Shown: positions 7,252 to 12,907 of the stretch, piece after piece
Layout of the letters: every line of letters starts with the position of its first letter
Position numbering within the stretch: the first letter of the stretch is position 1
Assembly: GCA_002402005.2 (NCBI GenBank)
Contig: NVUS02000076.1
Span: 1 to 18,583 of the forward strand
Reading direction: 5' to 3'
From: OCS116 cluster bacterium
GTDB lineage: Bacteria; Pseudomonadota; Alphaproteobacteria; Rhizobiales; OSC116
DNA length: 18,583 nucleotides
The notes under the pieces: generated by a model
Told to the model about the DNA's origin: nothing
The model's database searches: none
Seen by the model: only the letters and a program-made list of their open reading frames with translations
Made by a program: the position numbers and the translations under genes

Positions 7252-7689
7252 ATGGATGAGAATTTAAAATCATCAACGACTGAGAATGATATATTAATTG
7301 ATTTAACTGCGGACATTGCATCTGCTTATGTGGGAAATAATAGCGTCGCCTTGAGCGAAGTTGAAACATTGATCAGCAATATTTATTCGGCTTTAAATAA
7401 CGTGGCTGCTAGCGCCAATGCCAACGAGAATAAACAAGCGCCGGCCGTGTCTATCAGCAAATCTATTTCGCAAGATTATTTAATTTGTTTAGAAGATGGT
7501 AAAAAGTTCAAATCGCTCAAAAGGCATTTACGTACACATTATAATTTGTCGCCTGAAGAATATAGAGAAAAATGGAATTTGCCAATTGACTACCCAATGG
7601 TAGCACCAAATTACGCAGCCGCGCGCTCAAAGCTTGCTAAGAATATGGGGCTTGGACATAAAGGCCGCCGGAAAATTGCCCAAGACTAA
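7252..7689 (+). CDS. mucR: MucR/Ros-family zinc-finger transcriptional regulator
   Basis: From the ATG at 7252 the protein is 145 residues, close to the usual 140-150 of MucR. Residues 1-50 form the conserved N-terminal oligomerisation region (LIDLTADIASAYVGNNSVALSEVETLI). Residues 74-96 hold the zinc finger: DYLICLEDGKKFKSLKRHLRTHY, with Cys79, Asp82, His92 and His96, so the second cysteine of the classical Cys2His2 set is replaced by aspartate, as in many MucR proteins. The stretch LSPEEYREKWNLPIDYPMVAPNYAAARSKLAK is diagnostic. MucR proteins are H-NS-like silencers of surface, motility and cell-cycle genes and repress their own gene. I rejected the longer in-frame start at 7096: GGAGAG at 7240-7245 sits 6 nt before the chosen ATG and the extra 52 residues are not family-like. 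An intrinsic terminator follows at 7711. Confidence 0.95.
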   Translation: MDENLKSSTTENDILIDLTADIASAYVGNNSVALSEVETLISNIYSALNNVAASANANENKQAPAVSISKSISQDYLICLEDGKKFKSLKRHLRTHYNLSPEEYREKWNLPIDYPMVAPNYAAARSKLAKNMGLGHKGRRKIAQD

Positions 7690-7710
7690 GCAATTTAAAG
7701 CAAAATTTTG

Positions 7711-7743
7711 AAAAAAAGCTCCAGTTAATGGGGCTTTTTTTTT
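7711..7743 (+). terminator. Intrinsic terminator of mucR
   Basis: A hairpin with arms AAAAAAAGCTCC (7711-7722) and GGGGC plus T's (from 7730) pairs over 12 positions with one T/G wobble around a 7-nt loop. It is followed by a run of nine T's (7735-7743). It starts 21 bp after the mucR stop, so mucR is likely monocistronic. Confidence 0.85.
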
Positions 7744-7799
7744 GACTATGTATACGCTGTGATTTACCGTAGGTTGTATTTTTAAGTTTTTTTAATTAA

Positions 7800-7841
7800 T
7801 TGTTTTAACTAATAATTCTCCTTAATTATTAGTTAAAACAA
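7800..7841. repeat. Perfect 18-bp inverted repeat
   Basis: Arms 7800-7817 (TTGTTTTAACTAATAATT) and 7824-7841 are exact reverse complements around the 6-nt loop CTCCTT. Only two pairs are G/C. There is no T-tract directly after the right arm, so it is not itself a standard terminator. It lies between the mucR terminator and the DnaA-like gene and overlaps a second hairpin at 7835-7859. It could be an RNA switch element, part of a small RNA, or a large operator. Confidence 0.7.
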
Positions 7842-7859
7842 CGTTTCGGCGTTTTTTTT
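7835..7859 (+). terminator. Terminator-like hairpin with T8 tract
   Basis: AAAACAACG (7835-7843) pairs with CGTTTTTTT (7850-7858) with one C/T mismatch around the loop TTTCGG. The 3' arm runs into a tract of eight T's (7852-7859). Its 5' arm uses bases 7835-7841, which are also part of the 18-bp inverted repeat, so the two structures exclude each other in RNA. It would stop transcription 82 bp before the next start codon. Confidence 0.4.
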
Positions 7860-7941
7860 ATCCCCGTTGTTCGAAAATAGTGCAACTATAAAGTTCGGGA
7901 TTGTAACTTAATACAACCTATAAGTGTATTTAAGGGGAATT

Positions 7942-8349
7942 ATGGAATTTTTATCGAGTGAGAGTTTTTTCAAAAATTTAGATTATCAAGCAGCAGCGGG
8001 AGGTGAGGATAATTATTTGCAATTTATCCGCGTGCGACCGGTCATTTTGGAAATGGTATCTAAAGTATTTAAGGTTTCGACGCGTGATATATTGGCGAAA
8101 TCCAGATCGCAAGCCCATATTGCATTTGCTCGGCAGGTGGCCATGTATTTAACCCACATATGTTGTGGCCTTAACTTAACCGAAACCGGAAGATTGTTTA
8201 ACCGTGATCGCACAACCGTGGCCTATGCTTGCAATTTGGTGGAAGACCGCAGAGATGAAACTAAATTTGATTTAACTTTGGAGCTTTTGGAAAAAACCAT
8301 AAGTGAATTTGCCCTGAAACCACGGGAGGAGTTTAACTATGCCTTGTGA
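7942..8349 (+). CDS. Stand-alone DnaA domain IV-like helix-turn-helix protein
   Basis: The 135-residue protein has no ATPase domain. Residues about 34-105 resemble the C-terminal DNA-binding domain of DnaA: a V-T/S-x-x-D-I-L segment (VSTRDILAKSRSQAHIAFARQVAMYL, 45-70) followed by the helix-turn-helix GLNLTETGRLFNRDRTTVAYACNLVEDRRD (76-105). In DnaA the reading motif is D-H-T-T; here it is D89-R90-T91-T92, with Arg in place of His. Such small DnaA-C-like proteins are common in Hyphomicrobiales and their target is, to my knowledge, not established. I chose the ATG at 7942 because AAGGGGAA sits just before it; an in-frame GTG at 7924 lies upstream of this ribosome binding site. The gene overlaps the DUF6456 gene by 11 bases, so the two are probably translated together. 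Confidence 0.85.
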   Translation: MEFLSSESFFKNLDYQAAAGGEDNYLQFIRVRPVILEMVSKVFKVSTRDILAKSRSQAHIAFARQVAMYLTHICCGLNLTETGRLFNRDRTTVAYACNLVEDRRDETKFDLTLELLEKTISEFALKPREEFNYAL

Positions 8350-9196
8350 AAAAGAATTAGAAAGAGAAATCCGTATCATCCTACAGACCATGTTAAAGCG
8401 GGCGCATTTTATCAAAAAACTGCCATTTGATGAGGTGGCTCTATATAATGAGCAAGCCGGGCAAGCGGTGTTTGTGAAAAAATTGCCATTAAATTTAGTC
8501 GAATTTATGAAACAGCATGGCTGGCTGAAATTTATAGATGGGGTATATCGCCACACGGCGGCGGGGCAAGCTTGGTTATCTGAATTTATTTATTTTGTTG
8601 ATTTGGATGCTGAACAGGGCGCCAAGACCGAATTGCTGAGGCGCAAAACGCCAAACGCCATGCCGCGCCCAGCAGACAGGAGTGGGCTTAGTGCGATGGC
8701 GGGTTTGCAAGCCGATCAAGATTATGCGCCCTTGCTAAAATTATACAATCGCCAACGCAACATTGCCCATAAATATTTAAATGAAACCCATTTGCGAGCC
8801 GGGCAAAAACTATTTGATCAATTTGTCAAAGCCAATTTGCGCCCCAATGTGACGATGAATTGGGAAAATCTGCAATCGGTAAAACAAAACCATCATATGG
8901 GTTTGGTGCAAGACGGCTATTCTGAAACTACCTATATTGCCAGACGGGAGCTATATGAAAGTTTAGCGCATGTCGGTCAAGAGTTTGCCGCTATTTTGGT
9001 CGAGGTGTGTTTGTTTGGCAATGGGTTGGAAGCCACTGAAAAGGCGATGAATTGGCCGGCCAGATCGGCCAAATTATTACTCACCATGGCGCTTGACCGT
9101 TTGGCAGAACATTATCAATTGATGCCGACGAACCGGCCGATGAATAAATATCTGGCCTGGTTAGCGGTTGATATGAATACAGAAAGTAAATTCTAG
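8339..9196 (+). CDS. DUF6456 domain protein
   Basis: This 285-residue soluble protein has a C-terminal domain (about 140-265) that I recognise as DUF6456: LLKLYNRQRNIAHKYLNETHLRAGQKLFDQFVKANLRP, then MNWENLQSV, and a late helical part ending GLEATEKAMNWPARSAKLLLTMALDRLAEHY, which resembles a recombinase/sigma-type helix-turn-helix (AMNWPARSAKLLL). Residues about 1-85 look like a winged-helix fold (LPLNLVEFMKQHGWLKFIDGVYRHTAAGQAWL). The function is unknown; DNA binding is an inference from these patterns. A strong GGGAGGA site 8 bases before the ATG, inside the 3' end of the DnaA-like gene, supports the start. Close coupling to that gene suggests a shared task. It converges on sufE, with 11 bp between the stops. 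Confidence 0.8.
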   Translation: MPCEKELEREIRIILQTMLKRAHFIKKLPFDEVALYNEQAGQAVFVKKLPLNLVEFMKQHGWLKFIDGVYRHTAAGQAWLSEFIYFVDLDAEQGAKTELLRRKTPNAMPRPADRSGLSAMAGLQADQDYAPLLKLYNRQRNIAHKYLNETHLRAGQKLFDQFVKANLRPNVTMNWENLQSVKQNHHMGLVQDGYSETTYIARRELYESLAHVGQEFAAILVEVCLFGNGLEATEKAMNWPARSAKLLLTMALDRLAEHYQLMPTNRPMNKYLAWLAVDMNTESKF

Positions 9197-9207
9197 CTCG
9201 ATGTAGG

Positions 9208-9621
9208 TTAATGGTTATCCGCAGCGCGTTGGATGCGTTTTATCATAGCGCTCAGACCACCGGCGCGTTGCGGGGTTAATTGATCGGCAAGGCCGATATG
9301 GGCAAATAATTTTGTCGCGTCGTTTTGTTGAATATCAGCAACGCCTTGGCCTGAATAATAGGCGACCAGAATGGCCACAAGGCCTTTGACAATATGCGCA
9401 TCGCTGTCACCAGTGATGGTCATGACATTTTGCTCATCAATGCTAATTTTAAGCCAAACCTGACTGGTGCAGCCTTTGACCTTATAAGCCTCGACCTTAT
9501 AGACATCATCTAATGCCGGCAATTGTTGGCCAAGCTCGATGACATATTTATATTTTTCTTCCCAGCCATCTAGGTAAGAAAAATCATCGCTTATATTCTG
9601 AAAACTATCATCAATTGACAT
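9208..9621 (-). CDS. sufE: SufE-family cysteine desulfuration protein
   Basis: This 137-residue protein is a full SufE domain. SufE accepts persulfide sulfur from the cysteine desulfurase SufS and passes it to the SufBCD scaffold for Fe-S cluster assembly in the cytoplasm. The acceptor cysteine is Cys51 in KVKGCTSQVWLKI. Other family features are YKYVIELGQQLPAL (24-37), GDSDAHIVKGLVAILVAYYSG (71-91) and the C-terminal GLSAMIKRIQ. The rest of a suf operon is not in the window; sufE apart from suf genes is common in Hyphomicrobiales. The DUF5330 gene lies 80 bp upstream on the same strand, so co-transcription is possible. The reverse strand of that gap has a weak candidate promoter only. Confidence 0.95.
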   Translation of the reverse strand: MSIDDSFQNISDDFSYLDGWEEKYKYVIELGQQLPALDDVYKVEAYKVKGCTSQVWLKISIDEQNVMTITGDSDAHIVKGLVAILVAYYSGQGVADIQQNDATKLFAHIGLADQLTPQRAGGLSAMIKRIQRAADNH

Positions 9622-9701
9622 GAAACCATCCTTGCACTTTACCCGTCAGAAATAGCATGAAAATCTGAACATGCAAGCCTGTTTATGGCGCGTCTTTATG
9701 C

Positions 9702-10097
9702 TTATTGAGTGCTGAGTGAAGAAAAATCGATATTCAGATCGGAAACTGATAAAGTTTGGCCTTTGGATTGTGCCAATTTAATTTGGTCTTCAATGCTCAG
9801 CATGTCGGTTGTGCTGATGACTTGTTCGAGACCGATTTTAACATCTTTTGATGAATTTTCTTGCAGATAATCATAAATAGAACGTGCAGTTTTGATGGTT
9901 TTTTGACTGAGGCTAGCCACCGCGTCTTGGCCTTGCAAGCAAGCTTCGGGGTTGCGGGTGCAAAAGCCGCCAACATCCTTGATGCCAGCACGCGCAATTT
10001 CGATCGCGTTTTCTGTTGTCATGTCATTTGTCGCGTCTTCTGGTAGAAAAAACACCACCACTGCGATCCAAAAGCAAATTTTAATAAGCCGTATCAT
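9702..10097 (-). CDS. DUF5330 domain protein, membrane-anchored
   Basis: This 131-residue protein starts with one hydrophobic segment (about 5-18, IKICFWIAVVVFFLP), which could be an anchor or an uncleaved signal, and continues as a small exported or periplasmic domain. The pattern VGGFCTRNPEACLQGQDAVASLSQKTIKTARSIYDYLQE (about 42-80), with two cysteines (Cys46 and Cys53) that could form a disulfide, is what I recognise as DUF5330. The function is unknown. The last 30 residues are polar and low in complexity. An AGGG ribosome binding site lies before the ATG. It is upstream of sufE on the same strand and divergent from the DUF1491 gene. Confidence 0.8.
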   Translation of the reverse strand: MIRLIKICFWIAVVVFFLPEDATNDMTTENAIEIARAGIKDVGGFCTRNPEACLQGQDAVASLSQKTIKTARSIYDYLQENSSKDVKIGLEQVISTTDMLSIEDQIKLAQSKGQTLSVSDLNIDFSSLSTQ

Positions 10098-10256
10098 ATC
10101 TAACCCTTACCCAGCTCTTTACCAATGCAATTAAGCATGTGATTCACCAAGAGCACCATCCACGGGCATAATATGCGGAATATTTCTATAATTTGTTGAT
10201 TTTGGTGGTATAAATTGAAACAAATTTAGCTAAAATTTTACCTAATTTGGGATATT

Positions 10257-10655
10257 ATGCGTTTAAAAACAGAAATTATAGTGGCTGCCGAGCTGAAACG
10301 GGCGCAAAGCCTAGGCTTATTTGCCACCATAGTGCATAGAGGGGATGGAAATGCCGGCCAAATATACATTATATTGAATAAAAATAACCGTGAATTTATT
10401 TTAATTGGCCCGCCATTTGGAGCATCAATTGATGATGACGGCCGAAAATTATGGTATTTTCCGCTTGGTGAAGCGCCAGCGCAACAATCTGTGTTAGATG
10501 AATATTTGAATAAAATACAGAAATTTGATCGGGACATTTATATTTTGGAAATAGAGGACAAGGCGCTTGAATATCGGCCTGCGGGGGTTTTTCCGCCGCG
10601 TGAAGACCCTGATGTTCTGGCTATGAAACAACAAGCGGAAGATTTGTTTAAGTGA
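10257..10655 (+). CDS. DUF1491 family protein
   Basis: This 132-residue protein shows the DUF1491 pattern: MRLKTEIIVAAELKRAQSLGLFATIVHRGDGNAGQIYIILN at the N-terminus, FILIGPPFGAS near 47-57, and FDRDIYILEIEDKALEYRP near 89-107. No signal peptide or membrane segment is seen. The function of the family is unknown; it is widespread in alphaproteobacteria. The 158-bp gap before it is shared with the divergent DUF5330 gene. A TTGAAA at 10215-10220 could be a -35, but I see no good -10 and the ribosome binding site is weak. Two more genes follow in the same direction after 34 bp. Confidence 0.8.
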   Translation: MRLKTEIIVAAELKRAQSLGLFATIVHRGDGNAGQIYIILNKNNREFILIGPPFGASIDDDGRKLWYFPLGEAPAQQSVLDEYLNKIQKFDRDIYILEIEDKALEYRPAGVFPPREDPDVLAMKQQAEDLFK

Positions 10656-10689
10656 TGAGCGTTTGTAACCTGTTGAATAAGAGAATGAG

Positions 10690-11280
10690 ATGAAGTTATT
10701 TTTAGGCATAATGGTCGCCATATTGGTTGGCCTTCTGATTGGCATTATCACGGCGTTTCAAGCCATTTCGACCGGCTGGGGCGTGGATGTGCAGCAAAAT
10801 AATGGCTGGCGCATTCATAAAAATCTTGCCGATCCGCAATTGTCAGTCTATGCCAAGGCCTATTTGGTCAATAGTGGCCATTTACCTTTGCCGCAAGATC
10901 AGGCTTTATATTTCTTCACCTATGTGGATTCGGACGGCCAAGCGTTGGAAGCCAATTGCCAATATACGCTTGAGGGCGATGATATGGACGCATTTTGGTG
11001 GAGTGTTTCGCTGCACAATGTGGATTTTAAGCAATTTGAAAATAGCTCACGTCGTTACTCGTTTAACATGAGCAACATCATCCGCAAAAGTGACGGGCGC
11101 TATGACATTGCCATCTCGGCCGCGGTGAAGCAAGGCAATTGGTTGCCGTTAAACCAAACCGCTGCCCAAGACAACGCGCGCTTTATGATGTCGCTTAGAC
11201 TTTATGGCATCGATAAAAAAATGATTGAGGATATTGAACAATTGACCCTGCCCATCCTAGTGAATCGGGGGTGTATCTAA
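10690..11280 (+). CDS. DUF1214 domain protein, membrane-anchored
   Basis: This 196-residue protein has an N-terminal hydrophobic segment (about 3-24) and an exported beta-rich domain. The DUF1214 features are DPQLSVYAKAYLVNSGHLPLPQDQALYFFTYVDSDGQAL (about 48-88), FWWSVSLHN, the RRYSFNMSNIIRKSDGRYDIAI stretch and KQGNWLPL, followed by FMMSLRLYG. In larger proteins DUF1214 is the C-terminal partner of DUF1254; here the two halves are separate neighbouring genes. The function is unknown. GAGAATGAG precedes the ATG and the gene overlaps the next one as TAATG. Confidence 0.82.
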   Translation: MKLFLGIMVAILVGLLIGIITAFQAISTGWGVDVQQNNGWRIHKNLADPQLSVYAKAYLVNSGHLPLPQDQALYFFTYVDSDGQALEANCQYTLEGDDMDAFWWSVSLHNVDFKQFENSSRRYSFNMSNIIRKSDGRYDIAISAAVKQGNWLPLNQTAAQDNARFMMSLRLYGIDKKMIEDIEQLTLPILVNRGCI

Positions 11281-11816
11281 TGCGTTTTATCAAACCTTTG
11301 CTGATTTTAATATTAACCGCTGTGGTCAGCCATTTGGCGCTGATTGTATTTTGGCCGGAGACCAAAACTGATAGCCCTTATTCGCGGGTTTCTGAATTGC
11401 TTGAGCCGCATAAATTCTTCATCATATCTGATGATTTTGGTGCTGATATACTGCAATTTGAAAGCCAAGATTTACGTTATGCCATTTGCCATTATGATTT
11501 GCATGATCAGAGCTTAATGCTCAGTGCCAACATCAATGACGGTTTTGGCATATTGACGGTATATTCGGAATTTGGCGAGGTGATATTCTCGATCAATTCC
11601 CGCCAAACCAAAATGGCGCATTTGCAATTTGCTTTGTTGTTAGAAGGGGCAGAGAATAATCTACCGACCGGCATGGTTTTTCACCGTATTGAAAATAGCA
11701 AAGGCATGATTATCATTCGCTTGGCGGTGAGTGATGTGGCTTATGATGAGCAAATAGGCCAACAATTGGCCAGCGCCAGTTGCGACGCGGTGAAGATGCA
11801 GCAAGAGGTTGAATGA
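11280..11816 (+). CDS. DUF1254-like protein, membrane-anchored
   Basis: From the ATG at 11280 (TAATG overlap with the previous stop) the protein has 178 residues; a GTG nine bases upstream is in frame but less likely. An N-terminal hydrophobic segment (about 5-25) is followed by an exported domain with LRYAICHYDLHDQSLMLSANINDGFGILTVYSEFGEVIFSINSRQ (about 68-113), which resembles the conserved core of DUF1254 proteins. It is the second half of the split DUF1254/DUF1214 pair, in the order 1214 then 1254. The product is probably periplasmic with a membrane anchor and may act together with the DUF1214 protein. The gene converges on the lipoprotein gene with only two bases between the stop codons. 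Confidence 0.75.
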   Translation: MRFIKPLLILILTAVVSHLALIVFWPETKTDSPYSRVSELLEPHKFFIISDDFGADILQFESQDLRYAICHYDLHDQSLMLSANINDGFGILTVYSEFGEVIFSINSRQTKMAHLQFALLLEGAENNLPTGMVFHRIENSKGMIIIRLAVSDVAYDEQIGQQLASASCDAVKMQQEVE

Positions 11817-11818
11817 AT

Positions 11819-12505
11819 TTATTGGTCGGTGGTGAGTTGCTCAACTTCTTTGTTGAACAATTCTAGCTCGGAGCGGATGGCAAATTGGCTGACCGTCGGC
11901 TCAACAATTTTGCCGTGATTTAATACATAGCGATAGGCTAAATATAGCGCTTCCATATGTTTTTTAACACCAGTAATGACCTCGACATTCTCTTTTTGTC
12001 GATAGCCGATGGCTTTGATGTCGACAATTTCATTTTCGACTCGGCCACGGGCTACATCTTGGCGGATGACTGTTTTGGTTAGGCGGATGAAACTATCTAA
12101 ATTCAGGCGGCGTTTTTTGAGATCGCCAGATAGGCTTTGATAACGCGACGACATATCGCTGACGCCTTTGGCTCTGAAATTATTGACCAGCGCGGCTTCG
12201 CGTATCGGGCCGGTGACATTGGCCACACCATTGACAAATTGGCGATCTGCAATGTGAATGTCGTAATTGCTGCGCTCTAACAGGACGGCGGTTAGGCGCA
12301 GTTGTTTTTCGGCTTTGGAATAATCTAATGGGTTGTAATAGGCGTTGGTTTTTTCGGCCTTGTTGGTGAGTGGGCCGACCTCGGTAATGTGGGTGGCGCG
12401 TGATTTGTTAATGCGGCCAAAATCGCCAACTGGGTTGGAGCATGCGGACAAAATTGTGCCGGCGGCTAAGCTAAAAATTAGCCCTATTGTTTTGCACGTT
12501 TTCAT
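11819..12505 (-). CDS. Predicted lipoprotein of unknown function
   Basis: I placed the start at the ATG at 12505, giving 228 residues beginning MKTCKTIGLIFSLAAGTILSAC. This is a lipoprotein signal peptide with the lipobox LSAC, so the mature protein would start at Cys22 and be membrane-attached. An upstream in-frame start at 12580 would put 25 polar residues before the signal and is unlikely. The mature part is mostly predicted helix, rich in charged residues, with LRLTAVLLERSNYDIHIADRQFVNGV and KKRRLNLDSFIRLTKTVIRQDVARGRVENEIVDI as the most ordered-looking parts. I do not recognise the family. Near-abutting stops with the DUF1254 gene mean opposing transcripts may overlap. The small gene 97 bp upstream may be in the same transcript. 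Confidence 0.75.
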   Translation of the reverse strand: MKTCKTIGLIFSLAAGTILSACSNPVGDFGRINKSRATHITEVGPLTNKAEKTNAYYNPLDYSKAEKQLRLTAVLLERSNYDIHIADRQFVNGVANVTGPIREAALVNNFRAKGVSDMSSRYQSLSGDLKKRRLNLDSFIRLTKTVIRQDVARGRVENEIVDIKAIGYRQKENVEVITGVKKHMEALYLAYRYVLNHGKIVEPTVSQFAIRSELELFNKEVEQLTTDQ

Positions 12506-12602
12506 GCCGTTCCAGACTTGTGAGATTTGTTGCCCATGTTTACTGACATGAGCATAGCAAAATAAATATGCCGACACCACTGCAACATTTTATTTTTTGA
12601 GT

Positions 12603-12806
12603 TTAGCTGGTTTTGCTGCTTAAAAACTCATTCAATTCACTCAATTGCGCTTTGGTCAATTGAATTTCGGTATTTACAGTCTCTTCGCGCTCGATGCGCA
12701 CGCCAGAGAATAAGATGATTTGACCCATCTTTTGTTGATCTTGATTTGTATCTTTTACTTTGCGATATGATTTAGATCTAGTTCTAAAGTCTATGATATC
12801 CGCCAT
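12603..12806 (-). CDS. Small 67-residue conserved-type protein, function unknown
   Basis: The protein begins MADIIDFRTRSKSYRKV and contains GQIILFSGVRIERE at about 28-41, ending in a short helix-forming tail. This arrangement (a MAxIIxFR start, then GQIxLFxGVRxER) is, in my memory, typical of small hypothetical proteins in Hyphomicrobiales, though I cannot name a family. The start is supported by AAAGGATGGGAA just before the ATG. A full CtrA-box match sits 65-80 bp upstream in the gene's own direction. No signal or membrane segment is present, and it probably acts in the cytoplasm. Confidence 0.7.
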   Translation of the reverse strand: MADIIDFRTRSKSYRKVKDTNQDQQKMGQIILFSGVRIEREETVNTEIQLTKAQLSELNEFLSSKTS

Positions 12807-12870
12807 TTTCCCATCCTTTCAGGATATTCGATTGAGGTTATTCCTAATAACTCTATCTAAGACCCAGATG

Positions 12871-12886
12871 GTTAAATTTTTATTAA
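12871..12886 (-). promoter_or_regulatory. CtrA-box match upstream of the 67-residue gene
   Basis: On the reverse strand the sequence is TTAA, seven bases (TAAAAAT), then TTAAC, an exact match to the CtrA consensus TTAA-N7-TTAAC, followed by another C. It is oriented toward the small gene at 12603-12806. Its surroundings are AT-rich, which raises the chance of a random match. Confidence 0.45.
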
Positions 12887-12907
12887 TAACCAAAAATCAA
12901 TGTGGAA

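Larger units (their letters stand above)
7770..7920. repeat. 11-bp inverted repeat flanking a 151-bp AT-rich segment
   Basis: TAGGTTGTATT at 7770-7780 and its exact reverse complement AATACAACCTA at 7910-7920 bracket the segment. The outermost bases are TA on both sides, so it could be read as 9-bp terminal repeats between TA target duplications, as in small non-autonomous elements of the IS630/mariner type. The repeats are short for such an element, so regulatory half-sites are an equal alternative. The segment ends only 21 bp before the ATG of the next gene. Confidence 0.35.

Noticed and set aside
9215..9223. TTATCCGCA resembling a DnaA box
   Set aside because: One mismatch to TTATNCACA, single copy, located inside the 3' end of sufE; most likely chance.
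12506..12580. Longer start for the predicted lipoprotein
   Set aside because: It would place 25 polar residues before a clear lipoprotein signal peptide.
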